A stretch of DNA of 27,595 nucleotides from positions 1 through 27,595 of the forward strand of contig CAIOHJ010000147.1 of NCBI GenBank assembly GCA_903858085.1. The letters run 5' to 3'. Of the stretch, positions 8,661-15,979 are shown in pieces. Numbering within the stretch: the stretch's first letter is position 1; every line of letters begins with the position of its first letter. The translations under genes and the position numbers were made by a program. The notes beneath the pieces are model-generated. The model worked only from the letters and a program-made list of their open reading frames with translations, was not told the origin of the DNA and did not search any database. The DNA comes from an uncultured Chloroflexota bacterium. GTDB taxonomy: Bacteria; Chloroflexota; Anaerolineae; Caldilineales; Caldilineaceae.

Positions 8661-9116
8661 CTAGGCTTTTGCCGCCTGAGCGACTGCGGCGACAATATTT
8701 TGATACCCTGTGCAACGGCAGAGGTTGCCTTCCAGCCCATGTCGGATTTCTGCTTCGGTGATCTCGGGGTTCTCCTCCACAAGCTTGGCGGCGGCCATGA
8801 TCATTCCAGGCGTGCAGTAGCCACATTGCAGCCCATGCTGATCCCAGAAGGCCTGCTGCATGGGGTGCAGTTTGCCGTTGGCCAGCCCTTCGATGGTGGT
8901 GAGGGTGCTGCCGTCGGCTTGCACGGCCAACACGGTGCATGACTTGACTGCCTGGCCGTCCAGGTGGATGGTACAGGCACCGCACTGGCTGGTATCACAG
9001 GCAATGTTGGTGCCGGTCAAACTCAGAGTGTCCCGGATGAAATCGACCAGCAGCAGGCGCGGTTCGACCTCACGGGTGTAGCTTTTGCCATTTACGACTA
9101 CGTTGATCGCGGTCAT
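8661..9116 (-). CDS. coxS: Cox-type molybdenum hydroxylase, small [2Fe-2S] subunit
   Basis: This 151-residue electron-transfer subunit holds two [2Fe-2S] clusters. The N-terminal plant-ferredoxin-type cluster uses C40, C45, C48 and C60 (CDTSQCGACTIHLDG). The C-terminal helical-domain cluster uses C98, C101, C133 and C135 (QCGYCTPGM and GNLCRCTGY). All eight ligands are present and the length is standard. The ATG at 9116 has AAGGAGA about six bases upstream. It is the first structural gene behind the promoter at 9311-9340, with an untranslated leader of about 190 bases. Electrons are expected to flow from the molybdenum centre of CoxL through these clusters to FAD in CoxM. Confidence 0.96.
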   Translation of the reverse strand: MTAINVVVNGKSYTREVEPRLLLVDFIRDTLSLTGTNIACDTSQCGACTIHLDGQAVKSCTVLAVQADGSTLTTIEGLANGKLHPMQQAFWDQHGLQCGYCTPGMIMAAAKLVEENPEITEAEIRHGLEGNLCRCTGYQNIVAAVAQAAKA

Positions 9117-9304
9117 CTGATCTCCTTTGTAAGACAGAACAATTCAGGGCCAGGGTCTTTGGCGGAAAACGAAGCGTTGCAACGGAAGTTCAAAACAAGC
9201 GTGCTGACTGCAGCCACTGTTTACAAGGTCGTCGCAGTCGGCGGCAGAGTCCAATCTTCTTGTGTGAAGACAAGCAACACCAGATACACTTTTGGTAAGA
9301 CAGC
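9117..9304 (-). promoter_or_regulatory. Long 5' leader of the cox transcript
   Basis: About 188 untranslated bases lie between the predicted transcription start and the coxS ATG. I see a modest inverted repeat (GACTGC near 9235-9240 and its complement near 9210-9215, minus-strand reading) and a small CTTGT/ACAAG hairpin nearer the promoter. I do not recognise a known riboswitch. The leader ends in the coxS ribosome site AAGGAGA. Confidence 0.5.
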
Positions 9305-9310
9305 TCTCAA

Positions 9311-9340
9311 AGTATACCGCACGCTGAAAAAGGTTGTCAA
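9311..9340 (-). promoter_or_regulatory. Promoter of coxSLMDE-xdhC genes
   Basis: On the minus strand, TTGACA (complement of 9335-9340, perfect -35), an 18-base spacer and TATACT (complement of 9311-9316). Transcription should begin near 9304. It lies downstream of the MoeA-like gene, so the catalytic and maturation genes can be transcribed independently of coxG and the genes before it. Confidence 0.82.
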
Positions 9341-9389
9341 ATGGCCTTGCCGGGCGCAAAAGCGACGGTCTGCTGGGAGAGTGTGTGCT

Positions 9390-10409
9390 TCAGAACGCGG
9401 GCTGCAAACCGCCCAGCAGCCCTCCGTGGCCCAGACGGCTGATCTGGGGCTGTGTGATCCGTTCGCCTGCCAAGATGCGCGGCAGCACCAGATCGACGAC
9501 GTTTGGCTCCTGGCTGCGCGCGCAGCCGGGGACGCAGAGGATCGGGGTCTGCCCCAGATAGGCCAACGCCAGCAGGCTGCCTGGATCGACCGGAGCCCCA
9601 TGCACGATCCCCTCTGCCCCTGCTGCCCGCAGCGCCCGCAGCACGCGATCGTCCCGATCCATGATCGAACTCTGTCCAGCCACCAGCAGCACTGTGCAGC
9701 TGCCACGCAGCTGCTGCACGGCTTCTACGACCGCGTCTTCCCGCGCTTCGACCGCCAGCACCGTCGCCAGTGTTGCGTTCAGCGCTTCCAGCCGCCGCTG
9801 CAAGGGGGGCTCGAACTGCCGGCGCAGCTGCGCGTGGGCGATGGCGGCTCCGATCAGCAGCAAGCCGGCCCGCTGGATGGGGAGCGGGCGCACATCGAGC
9901 AGTGCCGGGCCCTGCACGATCTCCTTGGCTCGTGCGAAGATCGGTGCAGGCAGCGCGTAGGGAATGATTTTTAAGGTGGCGACCTGGTCTCCCTTGCGCG
10001 GGTGGGGTGTTTCGGTGCGAAAACGGGGGTGGACGACGCTGTATTGGGGGACAGTTGCGAGGGTCACGCCGGCGAGCGTGTTGAGCGCTTCCAGCCGTGC
10101 GACATCGACGTAGACAACCCCGCTCAGGGTCGTGTGTAAATTGGCGCGGCCGCCGATGCCCCAGCTGATTGCGAGCGCGTCTGTGCAGAGCGTTTCAATC
10201 AGCTGGGCGGCGGCACGCTCCTCCCCGACATCGCCCTCTTCCAGCACGGCGACTTCAACGCTGCTCTGGCCCAGGCTGTGCAGCTGGGCCAGGTGTGTCG
10301 CTGTCAGGGTGACCCCTTTGCGAATCACCCGCTTTCCTGCCTCGTCAAAGACGCTGTGCAGCAGCAGCTGACCCACCGCTTGTTCCAGGGCTACTTCTTG
10401 GACACGCAT
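9390..10409 (-). CDS. Molybdopterin-binding (MoeA/MoCF-domain) protein of the cox cluster
   Basis: This 339-residue protein has a C-terminal half (about 180-320) resembling the molybdopterin-binding MoCF domain of MoeA and MoaB. It contains VLLVAGQSSIMDRDDRVLRAL (split here as LLVAGQSSIMD and RDDRVLRAL, about 241-260), GIVHGAPVDPGSLLALAYLG and PILCVPGCARSQEPN, which match the usual substrate loop, the HGxPxxPG motif and the PG turn. The N-terminal half resembles the other MoeA-like segments (VTLTATHLAQLHSLG). The likely role is molybdenum insertion or cofactor handling for the nearby hydroxylase, or adding a nucleotide as a specialised companion. ATG 10409 has a GAGG ribosome site. It is downstream of coxG by 55 bases and probably cotranscribed with it. 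The exact step is inferred. Confidence 0.8.
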   Translation of the reverse strand: MRVQEVALEQAVGQLLLHSVFDEAGKRVIRKGVTLTATHLAQLHSLGQSSVEVAVLEEGDVGEERAAAQLIETLCTDALAISWGIGGRANLHTTLSGVVYVDVARLEALNTLAGVTLATVPQYSVVHPRFRTETPHPRKGDQVATLKIIPYALPAPIFARAKEIVQGPALLDVRPLPIQRAGLLLIGAAIAHAQLRRQFEPPLQRRLEALNATLATVLAVEAREDAVVEAVQQLRGSCTVLLVAGQSSIMDRDDRVLRALRAAGAEGIVHGAPVDPGSLLALAYLGQTPILCVPGCARSQEPNVVDLVLPRILAGERITQPQISRLGHGGLLGGLQPAF

Positions 10410-10464
10410 TGCATCGCCTCTTTTCGGGCTGGAGCCACTGCTGGCGTGCTGGGGGACAGCGGTG

Positions 10465-11187
10465 TCATCCCGCTACAAGCCGCACCAGCAGGACGAAGAG
10501 GAGCATGGCCAGTGCACCCAGGACAAACCAGAGCAGCTTTTCCTGTGCGCCGAGCGGCACGACCTCGGCCAGCAGATCCCGGCTGACATCTTTGGCAACT
10601 TCGAAGGCGATTTTGGCTGTGGAGGGGGGCGGCGCTGCGGGTGGCGTGGGCGCCTGCAGCGGGGCAGAAGGTGTTTTGTCTGTGGAGGGAGGGAGGGCTG
10701 TCGGCAGCGCCACCGGCGGTGGGGGGGCGCTGGGGGGCGCGACCTGTGCGCGCGCCTGCACCTGGCTGTCCAACGCCAGCAGCCCCTGGCGGATGATCGA
10801 CCTGGCGGTGCTTTCGATCAGACGCTGGCCGACGCTGGCGATCCGGCCACCTACCTGGACATCTCCTGTATAGTTGATCTGTGTGCCGGACTCGATCTCC
10901 TGCAAGAGAACGGCCCCTTCCCCTTGGAGAAAGCCAGGCGCCCCCTGCCCGCTGACGCGCATCGTGTAGCTGTTCAGCGTATCGATATCGGCCAGCTCGA
11001 CTTTCCCTTCAAATTTGCCTTGAACGGGCCCGACTTTGACATTCATGGCAGCCTGGTATTCGTTGTCGTTCAACTTTTCCAGCTGTTCTCCGCCCGGCAG
11101 CGCCAGGGAAAGGACGGCTGGGTCCAGCAAGGCATCCCAGACAACCTGGCGTGGTGCGGCAAAGACGTGTGTTCCCTGAATTTTCAT
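10465..11187 (-). CDS. coxG: CoxG-like SRPBCC protein with C-terminal membrane anchor
   Basis: This 240-residue protein has an N-terminal SRPBCC/CoxG domain (1-145: MKIQGTHVFAAPRQVVWDAL, then LPGGEQLEKLNDNEY and KVGPVQGKFEGKVELADID), a proline-rich, probably disordered linker (about 149-190) and a hydrophobic helix LLWFVLGALAMLLFVLLVRL (218-237) ending four residues before the C-terminus. CoxG proteins bind quinone in a hydrophobic cavity and connect the hydroxylase to the membrane (family knowledge). The linker plus anchor fits a tethered shuttle. ATG 11187 has GGAGG eight bases upstream; an in-frame upstream start would precede this ribosome site and was rejected. Two perfect 13-base tandem repeats lie upstream at 11227-11252. 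Confidence 0.93.
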   Translation of the reverse strand: MKIQGTHVFAAPRQVVWDALLDPAVLSLALPGGEQLEKLNDNEYQAAMNVKVGPVQGKFEGKVELADIDTLNSYTMRVSGQGAPGFLQGEGAVLLQEIESGTQINYTGDVQVGGRIASVGQRLIESTARSIIRQGLLALDSQVQARAQVAPPSAPPPPVALPTALPPSTDKTPSAPLQAPTPPAAPPPSTAKIAFEVAKDVSRDLLAEVVPLGAQEKLLWFVLGALAMLLFVLLVRLVAG

Positions 11188-11226
11188 CGTGAAATCCTCC
11201 GTTCCAACTGCACAACAATTCACTGA

Positions 11227-11252
11227 TACAACATGCAGCTACAACATGCAGC
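11227..11252. repeat. Two perfect 13-base tandem repeats upstream of coxG
   Basis: TACAACATGCAGC occurs at 11227-11239 and again at 11240-11252 without a mismatch. The pair lies in the 97-base gap between the second kinase gene and coxG, about 40 to 65 bases upstream of the coxG start. I cannot assign a promoter to it. A tandem operator is possible; so is a chance duplication. Confidence 0.9.
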
Positions 11253-11284
11253 AGCGCTTTTCCGATCGTGGCAAGAAGGGCTGT

Positions 11285-12166
11285 CTAAAGTGCCTGGTGC
11301 TCGGCCAGCAGTGCGTCCAGGGTGCGTTGCGCCCGCCCGGCCTCGAACTCGCTGGTCTGCACCAGCCCGGCGCGCAAGATCAGCGCCTTCCACAGCGCCC
11401 AGCCGCGCCCGCGCGCCCAGGTCCCTTCGTCCAGCCCCAGCCCCTTGCGGAAGGCTTCTCGGCTGGATTCTGTCAGAAAGGTCCATGCCAGCACCAGGTC
11501 GCAGGCAGGGTCACCGACGCCGCAGCTGCCGAAATCGATGACCGCGTGCAGCCGACCCGCCTGCACCAGCAGGTTGCTGGCTGCGACATCGCCATGAAAC
11601 CAGACTGGCGCTGCTTGCCAGCTGGATGTCAGTGCGGCCTCCCAGACAGCGGTTGCGGTGGCGGTGTCGATCTGGCCTTCCAGGGTGCGCAGGGCCTGTC
11701 GCGTTTCAGCGTCGTAGACAGCCAGTGCGCCGCCCCGGAAAAAATTTTGCGGGCCGGCGTGCGGCCCCTCGCTGGCATCCACCGCGCGCAGGGCGACCAG
11801 AAATTCGGCCAGCGCGGCTGCAAACAACGGCAAGTCTGCAATTTTTTCCGGCTGTGCAGCCTCCCCGTCGATCCAGCGGTAGATCGACCAGTTCCACGGA
11901 TAGCCGAATGCGGGGGTTCCTTGTGCCACGGGCTGCGGGATGGGCAGCGGCAGAAGGGGGGCCAGTCTGGGCAGCCAGCGCTGCTCCTTTTCGACCTGGG
12001 CAGCGTAGTGGGCAGCGCTCGGCAGCCGTACGGTCATCGTCGTGCCCAGATGAAAGGTGCGGTTGTCCCATCCGCCGACTGCCACCGGGCGGACAGGCAG
12101 ATGGGCCCAGCCGGGGAATTGGGTCTCGATCAGACGGCAGACCAGCGGTGTATCGATCACAGGCAT
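11285..12166 (-). CDS. Aminoglycoside phosphotransferase-fold kinase (APH family), second copy
   Basis: This 293-residue protein of the APH/choline-kinase fold is expected to phosphorylate a small hydroxylated molecule with ATP or GTP; the substrate is unknown. The nucleotide-binding lobe begins VAVGGWDNRTFHLG (28-41). The catalytic loop is HGDVAASN (191-198, with the Asp as base) and the metal-binding motif is DFG (211-213), followed by GDPACD. All key residues are present. I chose ATG 12166, which overlaps the upstream gene by ten bases and has AGGGAAG nearby; a longer frame to 12316 lies wholly inside the upstream gene. The tandem arrangement with a homologous fold suggests old duplication, but sequence similarity outside motifs is low. 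Calling it a resistance gene would be unsupported. Confidence 0.85.
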   Translation of the reverse strand: MPVIDTPLVCRLIETQFPGWAHLPVRPVAVGGWDNRTFHLGTTMTVRLPSAAHYAAQVEKEQRWLPRLAPLLPLPIPQPVAQGTPAFGYPWNWSIYRWIDGEAAQPEKIADLPLFAAALAEFLVALRAVDASEGPHAGPQNFFRGGALAVYDAETRQALRTLEGQIDTATATAVWEAALTSSWQAAPVWFHGDVAASNLLVQAGRLHAVIDFGSCGVGDPACDLVLAWTFLTESSREAFRKGLGLDEGTWARGRGWALWKALILRAGLVQTSEFEAGRAQRTLDALLAEHQAL

Positions 12167-13101
12167 CCTGTCTTCCCTTCGATCAAGGCCTGCATCTGGG
12201 CGGCGGTCGCTGCCAGCGTCTCCCAATTGCCGAGGTAGGCGTTGTAGGCAAGGTGATCCAGCCCGATGTGCAAATAACAGGCATTCAGCCGTGGCTGCAG
12301 AGTTGCGGGCATGCAACCGGCTTCCTGCCAGCGTTGTTCCAGTGCGGCGCGCAGCAGGGGCACATCCAGGTTGGGGTGCCAGGGGGCCCAGAACTCAAAC
12401 CAGGCCAGGTCGTAGAGGGGGTCGCCGTAGCGTCCACAGCCCCAGTCAAAGACAGCGGTGAGCTTTCCCTGTTCGACCAGGGCGTTGCGGTTGAGCAGGT
12501 CGCAGTGCAGCAGGGCCCGCGGCACGGCAAGGTCTGCCACCTCCTGCAGACGAGCGAGTCCCCACTGGAACGCTCTCCAGCCCAGCGGGGAGCCTGTCTC
12601 CAGCTTGCGGCGCCAGCCGTAGATGCGCTGGTCGGGGGTCTCCTCGCAGACGGAGAGCAGATGGCTGGCCCAGGAGGCGTGCGGGGCGCGGCCCTCTGCC
12701 CCCCAGCTGCCCACGCCAGACGACGCTGTGATGTCTGCTGTCCGCATTGCTTCGAGCGCAGCCACCAGCGACGGGAGCAGCGTTCGCCATTCGCTGGGGC
12801 TGACTTCTTCCAGGGGGAGGCCCCGGGCGCGACGCGAGATGGCAAAAAAGCCGCCCAAGGCCTCGCCGATCTCAAAAATTGGGGGGATGGGCAAGGCTTC
12901 GGACGAGTAGGCGGCGGCCAGTCGATCCTTGTAAAAATCTTCGCTGTGCTTGCCGAAGCGAATTGCAAATTCGGCGTTGCCGACTCGATAGCCGTAGCAG
13001 CGCGACCAGGCTCCAGCGCCGAGCAGGACGAGTTCCTGCGGTGGGTTTGGCAGATGGGCGGTCAGAAAGGCGCGGGCTTGTTCCAGGTCGACGGTTTCCA
13101 C
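12157..13101 (-). CDS. Aminoglycoside phosphotransferase-fold kinase (APH family), first copy
   Basis: This 314-residue small-molecule kinase of the APH fold has overall pattern similar to hygromycin-B-kinase-like proteins. The N-lobe glycine-rich strand is LLGAGAWSRCYGYRVG (26-41). The catalytic loop is HCDLLNRN (199-206) and the magnesium motif is DWG (219-221), then RYGDPLYDLAWFEFW. The GTG at 13101 is used as start because GGAGA lies six bases upstream. It follows the GMC oxidoreductase by 78 bases and overlaps the second kinase by ten bases, so the two kinases should be translationally coupled. Substrate and pathway are not evident; resistance, sugar or alcohol metabolism are all possible. 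Confidence 0.85.
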   Translation of the reverse strand: METVDLEQARAFLTAHLPNPPQELVLLGAGAWSRCYGYRVGNAEFAIRFGKHSEDFYKDRLAAAYSSEALPIPPIFEIGEALGGFFAISRRARGLPLEEVSPSEWRTLLPSLVAALEAMRTADITASSGVGSWGAEGRAPHASWASHLLSVCEETPDQRIYGWRRKLETGSPLGWRAFQWGLARLQEVADLAVPRALLHCDLLNRNALVEQGKLTAVFDWGCGRYGDPLYDLAWFEFWAPWHPNLDVPLLRAALEQRWQEAGCMPATLQPRLNACYLHIGLDHLAYNAYLGNWETLAATAAQMQALIEGKTGCL

Positions 13102-13179
13102 AATGGCTCTCCTGCGGGCTTTTTTGCGATGCGACAGCGATGGTTTGATTTTAACACAGACCCAACTCTTTCGCTCTGC

Positions 13180-14685
13180 TCATTGGGGTCTGTTCAGCTG
13201 TTCTGCCACACGGAGCGCCTGGGCTGCGATCGTCAGTGCTGGGTTCATTGCCGACGACGACGGGAAGAAGGAAGAGTCGACCACGTAGAGATTTTCGACA
13301 TCGTGTGTTCGGCAGTAGGGGTCGAGCACCGACGTCGCCGGGTCGCTCCCAAAGCGGGCAGTGCCGCACTGGTGGGAGTTGGTCTCGATCCCCATCGTCT
13401 GGACGAAGACGAACGCATAGCCAGCTGCGCGCAGGGTATGTCGTGCGGTGTCGACCAGTTTGCGGTGGGCGGCCAGGTTGTTGGGTTGCCAGCGGACGAC
13501 CACCCGGCCGTCGCTGCGCAACTCGATGCGGTTGTTGGGGTCGGGCAGGTCTTCGGACATGACCCACCAGTCCACGCTGCGGTCAGCCATCCCCTGCAGG
13601 AGGGGTCTGGGGACAAAGGGCTGGGATGCGGTCAACATACCCGCCTGCAGTTTGCCCAGCAGCTGGAGATTGCCCATCGGGTAGGGGAAGTCTGGTCCTT
13701 GGAAATAGAAATCGTTGATGGCCAGGGTCTTTTGAAAGACGGTCGGGTTGCGTCGCAAGGGGTCTACTGCCATGAGCGCAGTGTTGTTGTGGACCATATA
13801 GTGGCGTCCCAGCATGCCGGAGGAGTTGGCCAGCCCCTGGCGGTGTCTGTCGTTGGCGGAGCGCAGCAGCAGCAATGTCGAGTTGACGGCGCCGCAGGCG
13901 ACCACGAAGCGTTCGGCTTGGACTGTGACGATTTCGCCGCCTTTTTCCAGTTCGGCTGCGATCACCCGTCGGCCTGTACTGTCGGTCAGCAGCCGTTGTG
14001 CCCGTGTGTGGGTCCACAGGGTGACCCCAGGGTGCTGGGTCGCTGGGCGCACGCAGCAGACATCGCTCTCCCCTTTGGCCAGCACCTGGCAGGGGAAGCC
14101 GTCGCAGGTTTTGCAGCGCAGACAGCGTCCTCCCTCGCGACGATCCACCCCCATTGGGTAGTGGAAGGGATGCAGCCCTTGCCGCCGCAGCCGTTCGCCC
14201 AGGTCGTCGATATAGGGTTCGTGGGGAAGGGCGGGGAAGGGAAAGGGGCTGGAGCGTGGCGGGTCGGTGGGGTCTTCGCCGGTTTGACCGTGGACCAGAT
14301 AGATCTCTTCTGCGCGTGCGTAGTAGGGTTCCAGGTCGGCGTAGCGGATGGGCCATGCGGGGGACACCCCGCCTTCGTGGGCGAGCTCCTCGAAATCGCG
14401 TTCGCGCAGCCGGGGCAAGGCTGCGCCGTAAACTTTGGTGTTGCCGCCGACGAAATAGTGCACGCCTGGGTGGAAAGGGGTTCCGTCGGCGCCGTACCAG
14501 AGCTCGGCGGGTTTGTAGCGGCGGCGGTCGAAGACTTCGGTCGGCTGCCAGTTTTGTGGTTCCTGCGGCAGGAAGCCTCCACGTTCGACCAGCAAAATGC
14601 GCGCGCCGCTCTCGCGCAGCGCGTAGGCGAGTGTGCCGCCACCCGCACCTGTGCCAATGATCACCAAATCAAATGAATCCGTCAT
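13180..14685 (-). CDS. GMC-family FAD-dependent oxidoreductase with cysteine cluster
   Basis: This 501-residue flavoprotein dehydrogenates alcohols or sugars. The N-terminus has the Rossmann FAD motif VIIGTGAGGGTLAYAL (8-23) with the acidic VERGG strand end (33-37). The GMC signature region is VHYFVGGNTKVYGAAL (75-90). The C-terminal active-site domain shows SHQCGTARFG (catalytic His), NLYVVDSSFFPSSSAMNPALT (split here at NLYVVDSSFF and MNPALT) and a final A-rich helix. A cysteine cluster RCLRCKTCDGFPC (187-199) plus C210-C211 lies in the substrate domain. ATG 14685 has GGAGG eight bases upstream; an in-frame extension to 14859 crosses that ribosome site and the divergent promoter, and was rejected. 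It is the first gene of the minus-strand cluster. The substrate is unknown. Confidence 0.92.
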   Translation of the reverse strand: MTDSFDLVIIGTGAGGGTLAYALRESGARILLVERGGFLPQEPQNWQPTEVFDRRRYKPAELWYGADGTPFHPGVHYFVGGNTKVYGAALPRLRERDFEELAHEGGVSPAWPIRYADLEPYYARAEEIYLVHGQTGEDPTDPPRSSPFPFPALPHEPYIDDLGERLRRQGLHPFHYPMGVDRREGGRCLRCKTCDGFPCQVLAKGESDVCCVRPATQHPGVTLWTHTRAQRLLTDSTGRRVIAAELEKGGEIVTVQAERFVVACGAVNSTLLLLRSANDRHRQGLANSSGMLGRHYMVHNNTALMAVDPLRRNPTVFQKTLAINDFYFQGPDFPYPMGNLQLLGKLQAGMLTASQPFVPRPLLQGMADRSVDWWVMSEDLPDPNNRIELRSDGRVVVRWQPNNLAAHRKLVDTARHTLRAAGYAFVFVQTMGIETNSHQCGTARFGSDPATSVLDPYCRTHDVENLYVVDSSFFPSSSAMNPALTIAAQALRVAEQLNRPQ

Positions 14686-14836
14686 GGTGCCTCCTCCACG
14701 TCGATGTGCGTTTGTGTGCCAGCTGTGCTTGTATTTTACCGCAGAAAGCTCTGGCCCGATAAACAGACCGAGGGCGCCATTTCGGCAACGCTGAATCTCT
14801 TGCGGATCGGGTGGTTGCGGAAGGGGCGTTATCTGG

Positions 14837-14866
14837 TTGTTTACTTTGACCACAGCCATCTATAAT
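14837..14866 (+). promoter_or_regulatory. Promoter of the envelope glycosyltransferase operon (leaderless)
   Basis: A perfect -10 TATAAT lies at 14861-14866, with a weak -35 TTGTTT at 14837-14842 and an 18-base spacer. The TTGACC at 14846-14851 is too close (9 bases) to serve as -35. The predicted transcription start falls on the ATG at 14873. Confidence 0.65.
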
Positions 14867-14872
14867 GGTGGC

Positions 14873-15979
14873 ATGCGTGTATTGATGGTCAGCAAGGCGC
14901 TGGTGGTCGGCGCCTATCAGCGCAAGGCAGAGGAGATCGCCGCGCTCGGTGTCGATCTGGTGGTGTTGACGCCGCCGAGCTGGCGTGACCGTCGTGGGCT
15001 TCAGCCGCTGCAACCTGTCCACACTGCAGGCTATACGTTGCGTTCGATCCCGATCCTGGGCAACGGCAATTTTCATTTGCACTCTTATCCGACGCTGGCG
15101 CGCGAGCTGCGGCAGCTGAGCCCCGACCTGCTGCATATGGATGAAGAGCCTTACAACCTGGCGACCTGGCTGGCCCTGCGTGCTGCGCGGGGCCAGCAGG
15201 TGCGGGCGCTTTTTTTTACCTGGCAAAATCTGTGGCGGCGTTATCCGTGGCCCTTTGCTTTTTTTGAGCGTGCCAATTATGCTGCTTCCGGCATGGCGCT
15301 GGCCGGCAGCCAGGAGGCGGCTGCGGTGCTGCGCCGCAAGGGGTACTGCAAGGAGATTGCGGTCATTCCGCAGTTTGGTGTGGATCCAGGGTTATTTACG
15401 CCAGGAGCGCGCTCTGCCCCAGCGGGCGAAAGGCTGCAGATCGGCTATGCGGGCGGGCTGTTGCCCGAAAAAGGGCTGGATGACCTGTTGTACGCCTGTG
15501 CAGCCTTGCGGGGTGAGTGGCAGCTGACGCTGGCTGGTGAGGGGGGGGCTGCTGCTGCGCTGCAAAGGCTGGCAGCCAGCCTGGCGATTGTCGGCCGGGT
15601 TCGCTTTGCTGGCCGGATTGCCAGCACGGCGATGCCAGCCTTTCACCGCGGCCTGGATGTTCTGGTGTTGCCCAGTCGTACGACAGCCGGTTGGAAAGAG
15701 CAGTTTGGCCGTGTGTTGGTGGAGGCCATGGCGTGTGAGACCGCGGTGGTCGGCAGCGACAGCGGGGAGATCCCCCGGGTGATCGGGGAGGCAGGTCTGG
15801 TATTTGCCGAGGGGGATCGGGCGGCGTTGGCGTCCCATCTGCAGCGGCTGCTGGACAATCGTGCACTTTGCCGCCAGCTGGGTGTTGCGGGCCGACGGCG
15901 GGTGCTGGAGCATTTCACCATGGCCCAGGTTGCTGCGCAGACAGTGGCGGTCTATCGCCAGCTGATGGAGCCCGGGTGA
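14873..15979 (+). CDS. GT4-family glycosyltransferase
   Basis: This 368-residue retaining GT-B glycosyltransferase (GT4, glycos_transf_1) has an N-terminal acceptor domain starting MRVLMVSKALVVGAYQRK, and a C-terminal nucleotide-sugar domain with GYAGGLLPEKGLDDLLYA (191-208), LTLAGEG, FAGRI and the E-x7-E motif EQFGRVLVE (276-284), followed by AMACETAVVGSDSGEIPRVIG. It should transfer a sugar from a nucleotide donor to a lipid-linked or polymer acceptor on the cytoplasmic side. ATG 14873 was chosen because the protein family begins here and TATAAT lies six bases upstream; a frame to 14837 would contain the promoter itself. It overlaps the next gene by four bases (GTGA). Sugar specificity cannot be read from sequence. 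Confidence 0.9.
   Translation: MRVLMVSKALVVGAYQRKAEEIAALGVDLVVLTPPSWRDRRGLQPLQPVHTAGYTLRSIPILGNGNFHLHSYPTLARELRQLSPDLLHMDEEPYNLATWLALRAARGQQVRALFFTWQNLWRRYPWPFAFFERANYAASGMALAGSQEAAAVLRRKGYCKEIAVIPQFGVDPGLFTPGARSAPAGERLQIGYAGGLLPEKGLDDLLYACAALRGEWQLTLAGEGGAAAALQRLAASLAIVGRVRFAGRIASTAMPAFHRGLDVLVLPSRTTAGWKEQFGRVLVEAMACETAVVGSDSGEIPRVIGEAGLVFAEGDRAALASHLQRLLDNRALCRQLGVAGRRRVLEHFTMAQVAAQTVAVYRQLMEPG

Noticed and set aside
6189..8942. A 917-codon open frame on the plus strand opposite coxL and coxS
   Set aside because: It is antisense to two clearly recognisable genes with intact motifs, has no recognisable domain and follows from the GC-rich codon pattern of the real genes.
11285..13101. The two kinases as an antibiotic resistance cassette
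   Set aside because: Only fold-level motifs are visible; there is no mobile element, and the genes sit within a metabolic cluster.
11626..14676. A 1016-codon open frame on the plus strand opposite the kinases and GMC gene
   Set aside because: It lies across three confidently identified minus-strand genes and their gaps, with low-complexity composition and no domain.
14846..14866. TTGACC as the -35 of the glycosyltransferase promoter
   Set aside because: Its distance to TATAAT is only nine bases, far below the usable 16-18.
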